A stretch of 64,000 nt of DNA from NCBI RefSeq assembly GCF_029633865.1, contig NC_079213.1:85256303-85320302 (forward strand), read 5' to 3'. The position numbers and the translations under genes were made by a program. This DNA comes from Lampris incognitus (lineage: Eukaryota > Chordata > Actinopteri > Lampriformes > Lampridae). Under the pieces are notes generated by a model. That model had not been told where the DNA came from and did not search any database. It saw only the letters and a program-made list of their open reading frames with translations. Below are positions 37,101 through 49,100 of the stretch, piece after piece. The first letter of the stretch is position 1. Each line of letters opens with the position of its first letter.

Positions 37101-40100
37101 TTCATGATCCGTATATTTGATTTGGCAAAGGTTTTACACCGGATGCTCTTCCTGATGCAGCCCTCCCCATTTATCCGGGCTTGGGACCAGCACTAAGAAT
37201 GCACTGGCTTGTGCATCCTCAGTCACTGTTTTCTTTTTTCTTTTTCCTATCTGAGAAGTAATTGACAGCATACATGCACATTTTTGTAACTTTTTTTTAA
37301 TGGAAATTTCATGTTCATAATAAAACATTGACTATTAGATAACTTTTACTTTTTCTCCAAAACTGCACCAGGTTACAGGAGCTTCTCTCACTCCCACTCA
37401 TACTAATCTCAAAATAAAGAGCTCCAGGTTACTGGACAGAGATTTTTTTTGCACAAATAAAATCCAACTGAAAATGAATTGTAGTATATCCCACTTTATC
37501 TAACGTTTTTTACTTTTTACATTCCCAAAGTAAACAACAGTTTTCAATGGCATGTTTCAATGTGTCTGACATTCTTCTGTAAGAAGTCAGGTTGTTGTGA
37601 AGCGTCTAGTGTGTTGGTGTAGTGTTCTGTGCTTGTCACGTCACACTCTCAACCTTCACCGCGGGTTAGCAGAAATACAAACAGGAGAGCCGAGCACGCA
37701 AGTCTCTCCCTGCCTGTACATACTAGCCTCTCCAACAGCAAGCCCTATGTAGTGCCTCCTCTTGGCGACGCACAGTAACTGGGTACACCTTGGACCCTGG
37801 CTGAACTACAAGGGATTCGGAGGAGGTCTGGCCTCTAGACGTGTGGTACGCAGGCCCACCGGTGTGTTGATATTCCCCGATGCCCACAAACCAACCTCCC
37901 AGCTATGGGTTAAATAGTGCCACTGCCTAGTGGGAGAGGAATAGGCTACAGGAGTAAAACCCTACAGAAAACCAACGTCCACACTGCTGTTGTTTTTTGT
38001 TTTACTTGCCCTTTTGTATGCGTTTAAGTCGGAGAGTACTGCTGGCGTCTTATGTGGCTACCGTTTCTCCCTCTTGTAGCACCCCCTTCCCATCCACCCC
38101 TGTATGTCTGTGTTATGTTTATCTGTTCTCTTGTTTTGCCCCGTTTATTGCAAAGTGACTTTGAGTGTTAGAAAAGCGCTACATACGTTTGATTTATTAT
38201 TTATTATGTTTTAATATGTGTATATGTAGCTGTGACATTACTGTCGCTGCCGCTGTGTGCACGTTGTGAACCATCATATGGCACGTGTGTAAATTTGACA
38301 TGCACAGACTCAGATATATCTGAGACTGACCGGCCGGTCACTGGTCATGACCGATCAAGCTGAAAATCGGCTGAGTCCTGTCACCAGCCAATCAGTCGGT
38401 GCATCTCTATTCAGAAATCTCCATGAATAATGTAATTCTCTGTGATATCACATGTATTTTCTTCTTCACTGCCAACTTGAGGTTTGTGTGCTTGTTAATC
38501 CCTCCTTAAATTTGTCTTGAAAGCCAACAACTGGCCTCTAGTTTTGAATTTTCTTTTGCCCATATTTCCTCCTTTGTAACACGTTGTTAACATTCGGGCA
38601 CTTGGGGGTTATCATTATAGATGTAGAGCAGCACTGCCATGCCAGGACCTGTCTCTGCCCATCCCTGTCACCCACATGCAAACTGCCTATTCTAGTTTCT
38701 CTTAGAGTGGAAATTAGCAACAGAACACTTCACTGTTGTTTTTTGTGACATCGAAAACTGTGGGTTTTTTTTTTTTGTCTGTGAGTGTTGATGGGTTATG
38801 AAATCAGGGTTCTAGTGTTTCTCAGGTGTCATCAGGTGTACCTTGTGGTTCTGTAGGCTTCTTTTTTTTCTGAAGTTGGGTAAAAAAAAATTTTTTTTTG
38901 GTGACCTACATTAAAGCTAGAATGCGGGACTTTTCCATATAAATGAATGTCTGTGACATTCAAGCCCTTGCCAAAGGAATGCTGATTAAGCCTATCACTG
39001 CCAGATAAATCTCTCTGTATATTGCAGTATACCGGCGTTTTGAATCTGGTGTCTGGGGTGACATTCCTGCGCTGCATTCCTGTGCTGGCACACCGGAAGT
39101 GATGTGTAGTGATGCATTTTATATCAACCAGCAATGATTGCTTTGACAGAGCTCAACTTCAGTGTGACGAAAGTCTTTGCATGCCTCTGATTGGCTTGGC
39201 TTCAGGGCTTTCTGCCAGAAAGCTTCCGGGCTTGGACGCTATGGCAGAAAACCCAAGAAGTGTCTAAAAAAAGTTTCTGATGCTCCAGAGAAAAAAAGAA
39301 ATTTGGCATTCAGAGGAAGGATTAAATTAAAAAAAAACAAAAAACGATCAATGGTGAGGACAAACACAGATAACCATTGGTGTAGCTTTTCCTCGTTGGA
39401 AAGCGCTGAAAGAAGAGAAGTAATTACTCTCAATTGCCAGAAGGGGGAGAGAAAACTTCCGCACTGCAGGTTTAAGAATACATAACATTTAACATGACTT
39501 CATATTGTGACTTTTCCCCCTTGCTGTACATGTGGATACACTTCTTTAAACATGATTTCTTTTTGTGATACTTCAGCAAATGTCAAAACATTTTGGCACT
39601 GTGAGAAAATGTGACTTGCACTTGCTCAGTTTCACTAAACAGTACAGTTTCTCAAAGGTTGAACTTGATTTGCTAAGAGGGGAGTTAGTACACACAACCT
39701 TATTTGAAACTTCTTTGCCCTCAAGAAAAAACTGCAGCTTCTTGCAATATCAGAGTCCATATTATAACATAAGCTTATATGTTGTACTGTCACACAGGTT
39801 GCAGTGGTTGTTGATTTATTTTAAGGCTCCCTTTCAAATAGGCACAGATCCTCACAGTTAGCCAACCAGGCACAGTGTGATTTCTGCAAGAGAGTGATGT
39901 TCTCAGATCGACATTCGGTACATTGACCTTGGGCTAAACCTAACCCTATTTCTCAAATTAATCTGATTGACTAAAGGATATTGACAGCCCAGGGACATCA
40001 TGTCAAATGTTGATCTGAAAACATCTCTCCAGAAGAAGAACCAGCCAACCAGCCACTGTTCTGCAGTGCTTTCTCTGGTGTTGCTAGCTGCCGATCCCCA

Positions 40101-43100
40101 GTGTCTGTTTCTCTCTACTCTTCCTTGCCTCTCTCAAAGACCCCTCCTTCTCCTCCCCCTCCTTCTCTCCTGAGGAGGGAGGGAAAAAGAGAGAGGGATC
40201 TGACTGCATGCATGCTGCTGTTTAATTTCCCTCTGTGTTTCCTAGGGCGCTGTGATTGGAATTGATGACGAGGACGACAGCACATTCACCATCACTGTGG
40301 ACCAGAAGACATTCCATTTTCAAGGTGAGATGACCCTCTTCCTTGTTTTTTTTTTCCCCCATTTTCTCCCTCTTTGCCACTCTCTTCCTATGTAATCTTT
40401 CTCCTACCTTCAACTGTGCTGACATCTCTGGCTTTCTTTCCCCTCTTTCGCTTGATGGACATCTATCACTACTGCTCAGTTCTCACATGCTTGCTGTCTT
40501 GCTGGTTGTCTCTTTCCCTTTCTCTGTTGTCTCACACACATAACCTCACTCGCTCCGTCCTCCCACCCCCTGCCTTGTAAAGAAGTGGATTGTTCTGCCC
40601 TTGTGCCAGGAAACGCACAGTATCAAGGTACGCATGGTTTAGGATTGGAGCCACTCCTCTCTCTCGTTCTATCTCTCACCGGAACCAGTTTTCCCCACAA
40701 GCGTTATGTTTCCATGTGGCAGCTTGGCGTAGTAGGAATAACAAAGGCATTGCTGTGGAAGAGAGAGATTTGTTCACTGTGAGCAAAAAGGGATTTGGAA
40801 TACAATGAGCGCAAACAGCTTCTTTTTTTTCTTTTCTTTTTTTTTTTCTCCCTTCTCCCCACTATGACCGAGGAGGATGGTTGCTGCTTGCATCTCTCTG
40901 CAGCTGAACCTCTTGGAATGATCAGGGAATACTGCTGAGCTGTCTCCTCTGGCTGCAGCCGTCATCGCTCACTAGTTAACATCTAAGTCCTACTCTGCAA
41001 GAGGGGCAGAACTGGCTCTTACCCAGCAAAAAAAAAAAAAACCTCCCCTGGAGCCGTACCAACCCTTCCACTCCGCCTTTTGACAGGGAGCTGTCCGATC
41101 CTGTTGGCCGCGGACCCTTTACCTCATTTCTGTACTGCCAGGTTTTAAAACAATCCTTCTTAACCTCCACTTCTCACCTTTCTTTCACCTCCTATTTTCC
41201 AACTTTGTTTATCATACCACTTCATCCCCCTCCATTCCCTCACTGCCACCTGCAAACCCCTAGTCCACCTCCTCGGGTAGCCAGTCGCCGTCCATGGGCC
41301 ACCCTCCCCCCTCACCTCCTCCATGCCTTCTCCCATGTCTGTGTTCCGAAGCTGTATGCTGTGGTTCTACAAAAGGAAGGGTAAGGAGATGTCGTCGCCA
41401 CGTCCTGCACCTCGCTTGCATGCTACTCCCGGGATACACTGTCAAGATGGAGGACAGGGCAGCAGTGATGCGTTGTTTGTTTTGTCATTTGTGATATGAT
41501 GGGGAGCTTGTACACACACACACACACTGGGATGTGATTGGTCATTGGAGATAGAAGGATCTCATCACCATGGTATTTTTGGACTCAGAGGATGTAGTGA
41601 GTGAGGTAGGGTGTTCTAAGAATACTATATTGGTCTAATGTCGGTGTAGGTGTGTTATCGGTAAAATAAGTTTATTGTTATGATTCTCCTTGTTATGTGA
41701 TAAAGGCTTAAATGTGCTCATTGGTAATAAATGTCTTGTTATGCACAACATTACTTTAAGATAAATGGTCAACTATTCCCATCCTCGGGACAGGGATAAT
41801 TGTACAGAGATTATAATAACATAAGGATCTTGTGCAATTTTAATTTATTCTGGATCTTTTTCTGCTGTAGGGGAAAAACATCTAATTTAACGAATTTGTA
41901 TGGTAGACTTCTTAAGTCCATAGCAAGGACAGGGGTATAGTAAAATATAATTGTTTCATCTGTTATGTATATATGTGTGTGAATAATTAATGTGTAGACA
42001 ACTGATACACATTCATAACATAAAAACATTAAGAGAAGCACAGGGAGTAATTGCCCTTTTCCATTTAAAAACAACATCTGCTGTCCGGATACCTATAGAA
42101 CTGCCCCAATAAACTTTAACCCCACACTAGGAGCTGGTGGAAACCCTTCTCACTGTCGACATGAAACACTGGACATATCAGATATTGGTCTTGATAGTCA
42201 TGGATATGCCGGATGTTAGAGAGCTTCTGTACTCTGTTGCTGTAAAGTGATGCTTCTCTGCAGAAGTTGCCCACTCCCCAGAGATCTTTGCATTTATTGT
42301 GTATGTCCACAAGAGACAGCCAAGAATGATCTGATGAATGCATTGCATTTCAGCTTGTGCATGGCTAAGACAGTGACTCCTTGAGTCATCCAGTAACTCA
42401 AATGGTAGAGTGCAGATTGACATTTGGGGTTCATTTCCACCCTAGATCACTCCTGCTGAAACATACTCGTTGTAACTGTAAAATGCGTAAAAAGATCGAC
42501 AAGTGAAGCACCCATCAAATGGTGTTCATGTTTGGAATAGAAAATGTTCTTCTGACAGAGGGTTTGTGGAGTTCTGGTAAGGTCCAGTATGGATAGGATC
42601 TATCGTAAGAAGAAGTCTAGTTTTGGGCTAGCTGGCTGGCCACTAAACATTGTAAGCAGCTCTGCTCCTTTCTGTCTTTCGAAAAGCATCCATTATTCAT
42701 CAGACTCCCACTCCCCTAGCAGTGCATGAGAGCTGCCAGAGAGTCCTTAAGCCACCCTTCGTCTTCCTCATTCTCCTTTCCTCTCTCTCTCTTTCCCTCA
42801 CCTCTTCTTCCTCCTCTGTTACTCCTCCTCCAGTCATCGGCAGCTATCAGTTTCTTCACTCTGCCTCCTCTTTCCTCACAGTCAGCCCCTCGAGCCTGCC
42901 TGGAATGTAAGACCTGGATGACATAACCCCTTGCTGCCTTCTTTTACCTTTTACTTTGTTTTCATCTGTCTCTCCCTGGGTCTTTGTCCTTCACCCTTGT
43001 TGGAAGTGCTTCCCCCCCCAGAACCACTCCTTCAATTCAGGACTGCACCTAGTCCCAACTTGTCCTGTGTCCTCACGCAACTCCCCCCAAACCAAGTGGT

Positions 43101-46100
43101 AGAGCTTACTGCACCACCATGGCAGTCCATGGCAGTCAATGTAGGGTGGATGACATTTATTTTTGACTCCTGAGGAGAGCCCTGGATTCAAGGTTCTGCC
43201 TGTTAGATTTTTTAGCTGACACTTATGTGTTAAACCAGTGTTTCCCAACCCAGTCCTCAAGGACTCCCTATCCTGCAGATTTTCTTTGCAACCCTAAATA
43301 GGTACCTGTTTGTAGTTATTCAGCCAATGAGCAATGAATTATGTCAGATTTTGCACACCTTGCATAATTAAGTGCTATGAGATGATTGGTTGAGTAAGTA
43401 CAAGCAGGGCTACCTATGCAGGGTTACAGTGAAAATCTGCAGGATAGGGGGTCCTTGGGGGCTGGGTTGGGAAACACTGCCTTAAACAACTTAAAATGAA
43501 CCACCTAGGCACAGATGAAGCATTTAACTTTAAAACCACAGATAACCTCCACAAAAGCGCAGCACTATCATTTACCAGAGCATTCCATCTAAATAAAGAT
43601 GCATTCCTGACCCAGTGAACTGGAGGTACCACATGAGTGTTGACATAAGTTAACATACTGCAAAGCGCCCCCCCCACACACACACACACACACTCTTGCA
43701 TAAACTCACACTGTTTTTCAGACTGGAAAACTGGTCTGTTTATCTGGAGATGATAGAATAAGGATAAATAATTCATAGGGTCCCTTAAGGAGAAAGAAAC
43801 AGTGATAATGTTAGACACAGAACATACAGAAAGGAAGCGAAAGGGTCTTTGTTACATAACACATCTCTAGACATGGCAGATGCAATTTTCTAGTTATAGA
43901 TGTGCCATTGGTGCTGTTTTGTCAGTCTGGTTATCCCCGGTGGATAACCTCAGGGGTGGGGCTCCACAGTTGGATGGGATGCAGCTTCATAAGTATCAAA
44001 ATGAAATAACCAAATGGGATAAGCCAGTTTTCTCCTAGCAGGTATTTTCATTAACTTATTTAAAGTAAATGCCCTGCTTAAGGTTGGTGGCTATGTGGAT
44101 GCATACATGCCTGCTGATAACCCATAATGTTTATTATGCATGTGTGGTTGAAAATCACACACGGCCACTGCAGATACATTATGTATGTGAATAACATACT
44201 AGGTCAAACCATATACACCATATACTAGGTCAAAACCTAGTATATGGTTGGACTGTGTATAGTCAATGTTCAAAATTGTGGCCAATTTGTTAGAGATAGT
44301 GGTAGTGTCTATGTTGTGAATTCCTGGATATTAAATGTTTATCTGCAATTTTCTGTAATGGTCCCAGTAATATTTCTTGTTAAAGTGTACTAAAGTAGCA
44401 TATCGCATTAAGCTATGTTCAAGGGAAAAAAAGGCTGTAAATGCAGTTGCAAGAACAATACTTAACACATATCTTGGGATATTTAATTTGAAATAGAATT
44501 TAATTTAATTGTAAGTATACCTATTCTAATAATCTGTTTACTCCCCCTCTTTCATCAGTTTCTATCTGCGGATGTCTCTCTTTTTTCTAAGACTCACTCT
44601 GTATTGACAGGTGAATTCACTAAGAATGGACTGTGGCTGCTGATAAAACACCATGAATTGTGCATTACTTGCAGCCACTATCTGCCCTGTCTCAAGGTCC
44701 AATTCACAAGATATTATGCTAATGATATTACAGCACAAACACGCCCATAAAGTTTTGTAGCTGAGTGCAATTTACTGTTGTTTTGTGTCTGATTGCAATT
44801 ATCCATGTGGCAAAGTATAATCAAATTCATATTTATTGCCTAGTAGTTCAAGAACATACAAGGTTTTTGACTTGGTATGTTGCTGCATGAGTGAAAATTT
44901 AACAGCAACAGTAAGGTAAAAGTTAAAAGAATAAGAAAATATAATGAAATATATCAACTACTACTAATATATAATGAAACGTAAAATATAATGAAATGTA
45001 TATAAACAAAACAAAATGAAAATTAATAAAAATAGGTGAAATAAGGTGCAATAATGTGGAAACACTGGGAATATGGCAAGTACTCTATTTTCAAAATGTT
45101 AAATGAGAAATTTTAAATGGTATTTACAGAATGAAAAGTTGTAGAATAAGTTATTTACAGGGTAGTTCAGGCTTTATGCAAAGTGTCTGTGTACAGACAC
45201 AGGGCAGAGAGATATATTGCACTGTGTTTGTGCATGTATGTAGGTGTATGTCATGTCGTGGTGTGGAGAGAGGGTTAAAGGGGTTGGGGAGCGGGTGGGG
45301 GTCAGTGTCACTATCTCTGGGTGTCTGGGGGCTTGTTGGAAAGGCCTACTGCTGTGGGGAAGAAGCTGTTCTTGTGGCACAAGGTTCTGGTTTTTATAGA
45401 CCATAACCTCCTGCCAGAGGGGAGTGTTTTGAACAACCTGGGTGGGAAGGGTCGAACATGATCTTTCCTGCTCACCTCAGGCATACAGGTCCTAGAGGGC
45501 TGGCAGATTGCAGCCAATCACCCTCTCAACAGAACGAATGACACACTGCAATCTGCCCTTGTCCTTGACAGTGGCAGCAGCGTACCAGATATTGGTGGTG
45601 GAGGAGGTGAGGGTGGACTCAGTGATGGCAGTGTAAAAATGCACCATTATTGGCTTTGGCAGGTTGAAATTCTTCAGGGTTGATGCTATGGCGTGTAGGC
45701 ACAGAAGTAGCCGTGATTGGCTGTTGTGTCAGCCAATAGACAGCACGGAACCTCGAAGCGCATTGACTTGAAACAAACGATGCGCACTGAAACATTTAGC
45801 TAGCTAGCTTACAACTGACCTTAACATTACCAGATCGTACTGTAACGATAGTAAACATTAATGCTTTCTAAGAATGGAAATTCAAAGAGTTTAAACCCTA
45901 ACCCTAATCAGCAACCTATCACGTCTACTTCCGTGCCTACACCCCATTGGATCTAGCATCAACTTTTCTTCAGCTGCTGCAGGAAGTACAACCTCTGCTG
46001 TGCTTTCTTGGTGAGGGAACTGAACTTCATCTCCTCCCACTTGAGGTCTTGGGTGATGATGGTGCCCAGGAAATGGAAAAATTCCGGTGTCAACTGGAAT

Positions 46101-49100
46101 TCCAGTGTCACACAGGGTGATGGGGGGAGGGTGGGGGTGTTTTTTCTCCCTCCCCCACTTTTCCCCCCCAATTGAAATTAGCCAACTAACCCACTCTTCC
46201 GAGCCATCCCAGTCGCTGCGCCACCCCCTCTGCTGAGCCGGGGAGGGCTGCAGACTACCACATGCCTCCTCTGATACATGTGGAGTCACCAGCTGCTTCT
46301 TTTCACCTGACAATAAAGAGTTTCACCGGGGGACGTAGGGCATGGGAGCATCACGCTATTCCCCCAGTTCCCCTTCCCCCCCAAACAGGCACCCGACTGA
46401 CCAGAGAAGGTGCTAGTGCAGCGACCAGGACAGATACTCACATCCGGCTTCCCCCCAGTGGCCAATTGTGTATGTAGGAATGCCCAACCAAGCCAGAGGT
46501 AACACAGGGATTCGAACCTGCGATCCCTGTGTTGGTAGACAATGGCATAGACCGCCACGCCACCCGGACGCCCGGGGTGTGTTCTTTCTGGAGTTCACAA
46601 CCATCTCTGCTGTCCTTAGATCATTGAGCTCCACGTTGTTTTGGTCACACCAGGACACCATATGGTCAATCTCTCACCAGTCGGCAGACTCATTCCCACC
46701 AGAGATGAGCCCGATGATGGTGGTGTCATCAGCAAACTTCAGGAGCTTGATTGACAGGTGACTGGAGGTGCACCTTTTTGTATACAGAGAGAAGAGTAGA
46801 GGGGAAAGGACACAGCATTGAGGGGAACTGGTGCTGATGAACCGGGAGTCAGAGACGTGTTTCCCCCGCCTTATACCTCTTTCATGTTGGCCTGTGGTGG
46901 AATGTAAACACCGGCCAGAATATATGAAGTGAACTCACAGTGGGGAGTAGAAGGGTTTACAGTTGATGAAAAAAGTTTCCAGAACAGGAGAACAGCGCTG
47001 AAGGATCATTGTCACATCTTTACACCAGCCACTGTTAATATAAAAACAAATATCCCCAACTTTCATTTTGCCGGAGAGTTCAGTGTTGCGATCTGCTCTG
47101 AACAGCTGGAAGCCTGCCAGCTGCAGCCCAAAGTGTGGTATTGAGCCACACAGCCAAGTTTCCATGAAGTACAAAATGCAAGATGAAGATAAGTCTCTAT
47201 TCTTCCCCACCAGTATATGAAGTTTGTCTAGTTTGTTCCACAGGGATTGCACATTAGAGAGAAATATTCCTGGCGAAGAAGTTCATAGTCTGCCTCTGCG
47301 GAGACGCATGAGTGCGCCGTCTCTTTTCCCTCTCCTCCGGCATTTCACTGTGTGAACAAAGGCAAACACAGCTTGGACCAAAATGTCCAGTAATTCCATA
47401 GATGGGATGAGAAATTTGGGAAATAAATCCATAAAAGTTGTTTCCCTAATGTTCATAAGTGCTTTTCTGGTGAAAGAGCTCTAGGTATTGTAGCAAAACA
47501 CTAAGTTTGCAAACAAAAGAATGCGCACCGACACACTGAGGCTGCCATCCGCAGCACCATCTTGGTGTCTCTCCATGGTAATGATGGCTTTGCACCAAGA
47601 ACACAGTCTGCAGGCTAAATGTCATCCTTGATGTCATCAAGTATAGCAAGAATTGTTTGACCTGGCAGCCTGTATCTGCAAATGATTTCAGTAGTGGTTT
47701 AATCAAAAAGTGATTCTCTGCGAAGTATCTGCTCACTAGCATGCCAGGCATGACGATGCCATCACCTGGCTACAATTACTGCTGCCATGATCACTGGAAA
47801 GTCTGGGTGTCACTTACCACCAACTCTCTGAAGATGCCAATAATTTTCACTCTAACTGCATGTGGCTATTAGCGCTGGTGTTTTGCAACGAGTTTTGTTT
47901 GCATAGAAAGGGGCCAATTTTGCACTGAATGTATGCATATTACCTAATGTAAATACATGCAAATAGCACCGCTCACGGAGATGCTGTTTGGTTGGCAGCG
48001 CAGTATGGGGTGCATTTCAACTTTTTGTGGGTGCTTTAGGAATTACACAGATTCTTTTTGTCTTATTTGTGCAGGTTTAGTGGCCACAAAAGCTATGCAA
48101 TCTTTTTGTGAATTTGCCAGTGAGTGTTTTGTCGGGAGTGATTGTTATTTTGGGTGTTTTAGCTGAGCACTCCTCCTCATGCCTCTCGGTGCTCAGCCGA
48201 CCTACCGTGTAACTTCATTGATGTTGTTGGTGACATGATCCATTGGCCAAATATGATCACTCAGTCAGTCAGTCAGTCAATGACATTCGTGTTTGTAGGG
48301 CTGGTCCGGTCCAGCACAAAATTAGTGCTACTTAAGAATCTCAGTACAATGTCAACAATGTTACTTGGTCTGCATACTTCCACCTACACAATATTAATCG
48401 TCTTCACCCATCGCTTACACCTAACTGCGCCACCATTCCCATTCACACCCCGATTACATCCTGTATTGACTTTTGCAATTCTATCCTCTTTGATCTTCCT
48501 CTCAAGTCTCTTCATATACTTCAGTTGGTCCAGAATTCAGCTGCCTGTATCATTACCAGAAATTCTTTCATAGATCATATCGCTCCTGTTCTTCAGCAAC
48601 TTCATTGGCTCCCTGTTAAATACAGTATCAGTTTCAAGATTCTGCCTCTCACCTTTAAGGCCCTTCATAACCTAGCACTCTTTCATGTCCACACACCCTC
48701 CCGTACTCTCAGATGCTCTTCTGCCATCCAACTCACTACATCTGCCCGCTTGACTACCATCGGGTCTAGAGAGCCTTCAGCTGTTCTGCCCCCTGCCTCT
48801 GGAACTCTCTACCAAAAGACATTTGCAATATTGACTCTTCTCTCCACCTTCAAATCCTGTCTCAGAGCGCAGCTTTTCAAACTGGCATATTCGATCTGAT
48901 CCTGACTTCAGTGGTTATACCCACATTGAGTTTTGCACTGATGATGATTTTATACCCATCTATTAACTTACTGTATATCATTGTTTTGTTTGATATTACA
49001 TCTTGATACATTGCTGCTTGTTTTTAACTGTTTTGTAAGGTGTCCTTGAGTGCTTTGAAAGGTTCCCATAAATAAAATTTATTATTATTACTACAATGAC

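Larger units (their letters stand above)
31186..37225 (-). mobile_element. RTE-type LINE, minus strand, inside the outer hAT
   Basis: The 3' end lies at the left (inverse of ATTACTACTACTTTT) and the 5' region near 37225. Minus-strand pieces in order: endonuclease (36352-36687, with [15 protein letters not shown]), a linker with EELRQALGD wording, reverse transcriptase (35088-35345, [19 protein letters not shown] and NYRGIKLI), the catalytic FADD box (34549-34731), then [20 protein letters not shown] (34297-34542) and a C-terminal tail (31194-31408, MIRCGDP). Frameshifts and stops break it. It is interrupted by the inner hAT (31417-34118) and by a small insert (35900-36128). Boundaries are approximate; no clear target duplication was found. 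RTE clade is inferred from wording typical of fish Expander-like elements. Confidence 0.85.
31087..38409. mobile_element. Outer hAT DNA transposon of a three-level nest
   Basis: The left end TAGAGATGCACCGATTG and the inverted right end TAGAGATGCACCGACTG form a 17-bp terminal inverted repeat with one mismatch. A perfect 8-bp duplication TTCAGAAA flanks it (31079-31086 and 38410-38417), the hallmark of hAT insertion. Its own sequence is only about 100 bp on the left and up to about 1.1 kb on the right; the rest is the RTE LINE inserted in it. No transposase of its own is visible, so it was probably a non-autonomous or decayed copy. Confidence 0.85.
29608..40245. other. osbpl9 intron 2, mobile-element rich
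   Basis: A 10.6-kb intron holding a SINE remnant (29955-30112), the three-level transposon nest (31087-38409) and a TTAA-flanked MITE-like element (38911-39475). About 1.0 kb between the SINE and the nest, and 0.8 kb before exon 3, show nothing recognisable. Confidence 0.85.
45310..47580 (-). mobile_element. Rex1/L2-like LINE, minus strand, rearranged
   Basis: Minus-strand pieces in order: endonuclease start (46935-47252: [36 protein letters not shown]), reverse transcriptase catalytic box (near 46690-46810: [16 protein letters not shown]), [20 protein letters not shown] (46560-46661), [17 protein letters not shown] and [12 protein letters not shown] (45966-46110), and the C-terminus [20 protein letters not shown] (45350-45450). 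The part between endonuclease and catalytic box is deleted. A SINE splits it at 46148-46573 and a hAT MITE at 45678-45965. The clade name is approximate; the protein wording is that of a very common fish LINE. Confidence 0.8.

Noticed and set aside
31087..38409. LTR retrotransposon or endogenous retrovirus in the nest
   Set aside because: No long terminal repeats, primer-binding site, or gag/protease/integrase wording; all pieces fit hAT and non-LTR elements.
45885..45910. Telomere-like CCCTAACCCTAA units
   Set aside because: Only two units inside a MITE; not an interstitial telomere array.
48525..48899. Independent gene encoding 124 residues
   Set aside because: Its sequence is the C-terminal end of an L2-type LINE protein with a LINE tail downstream.
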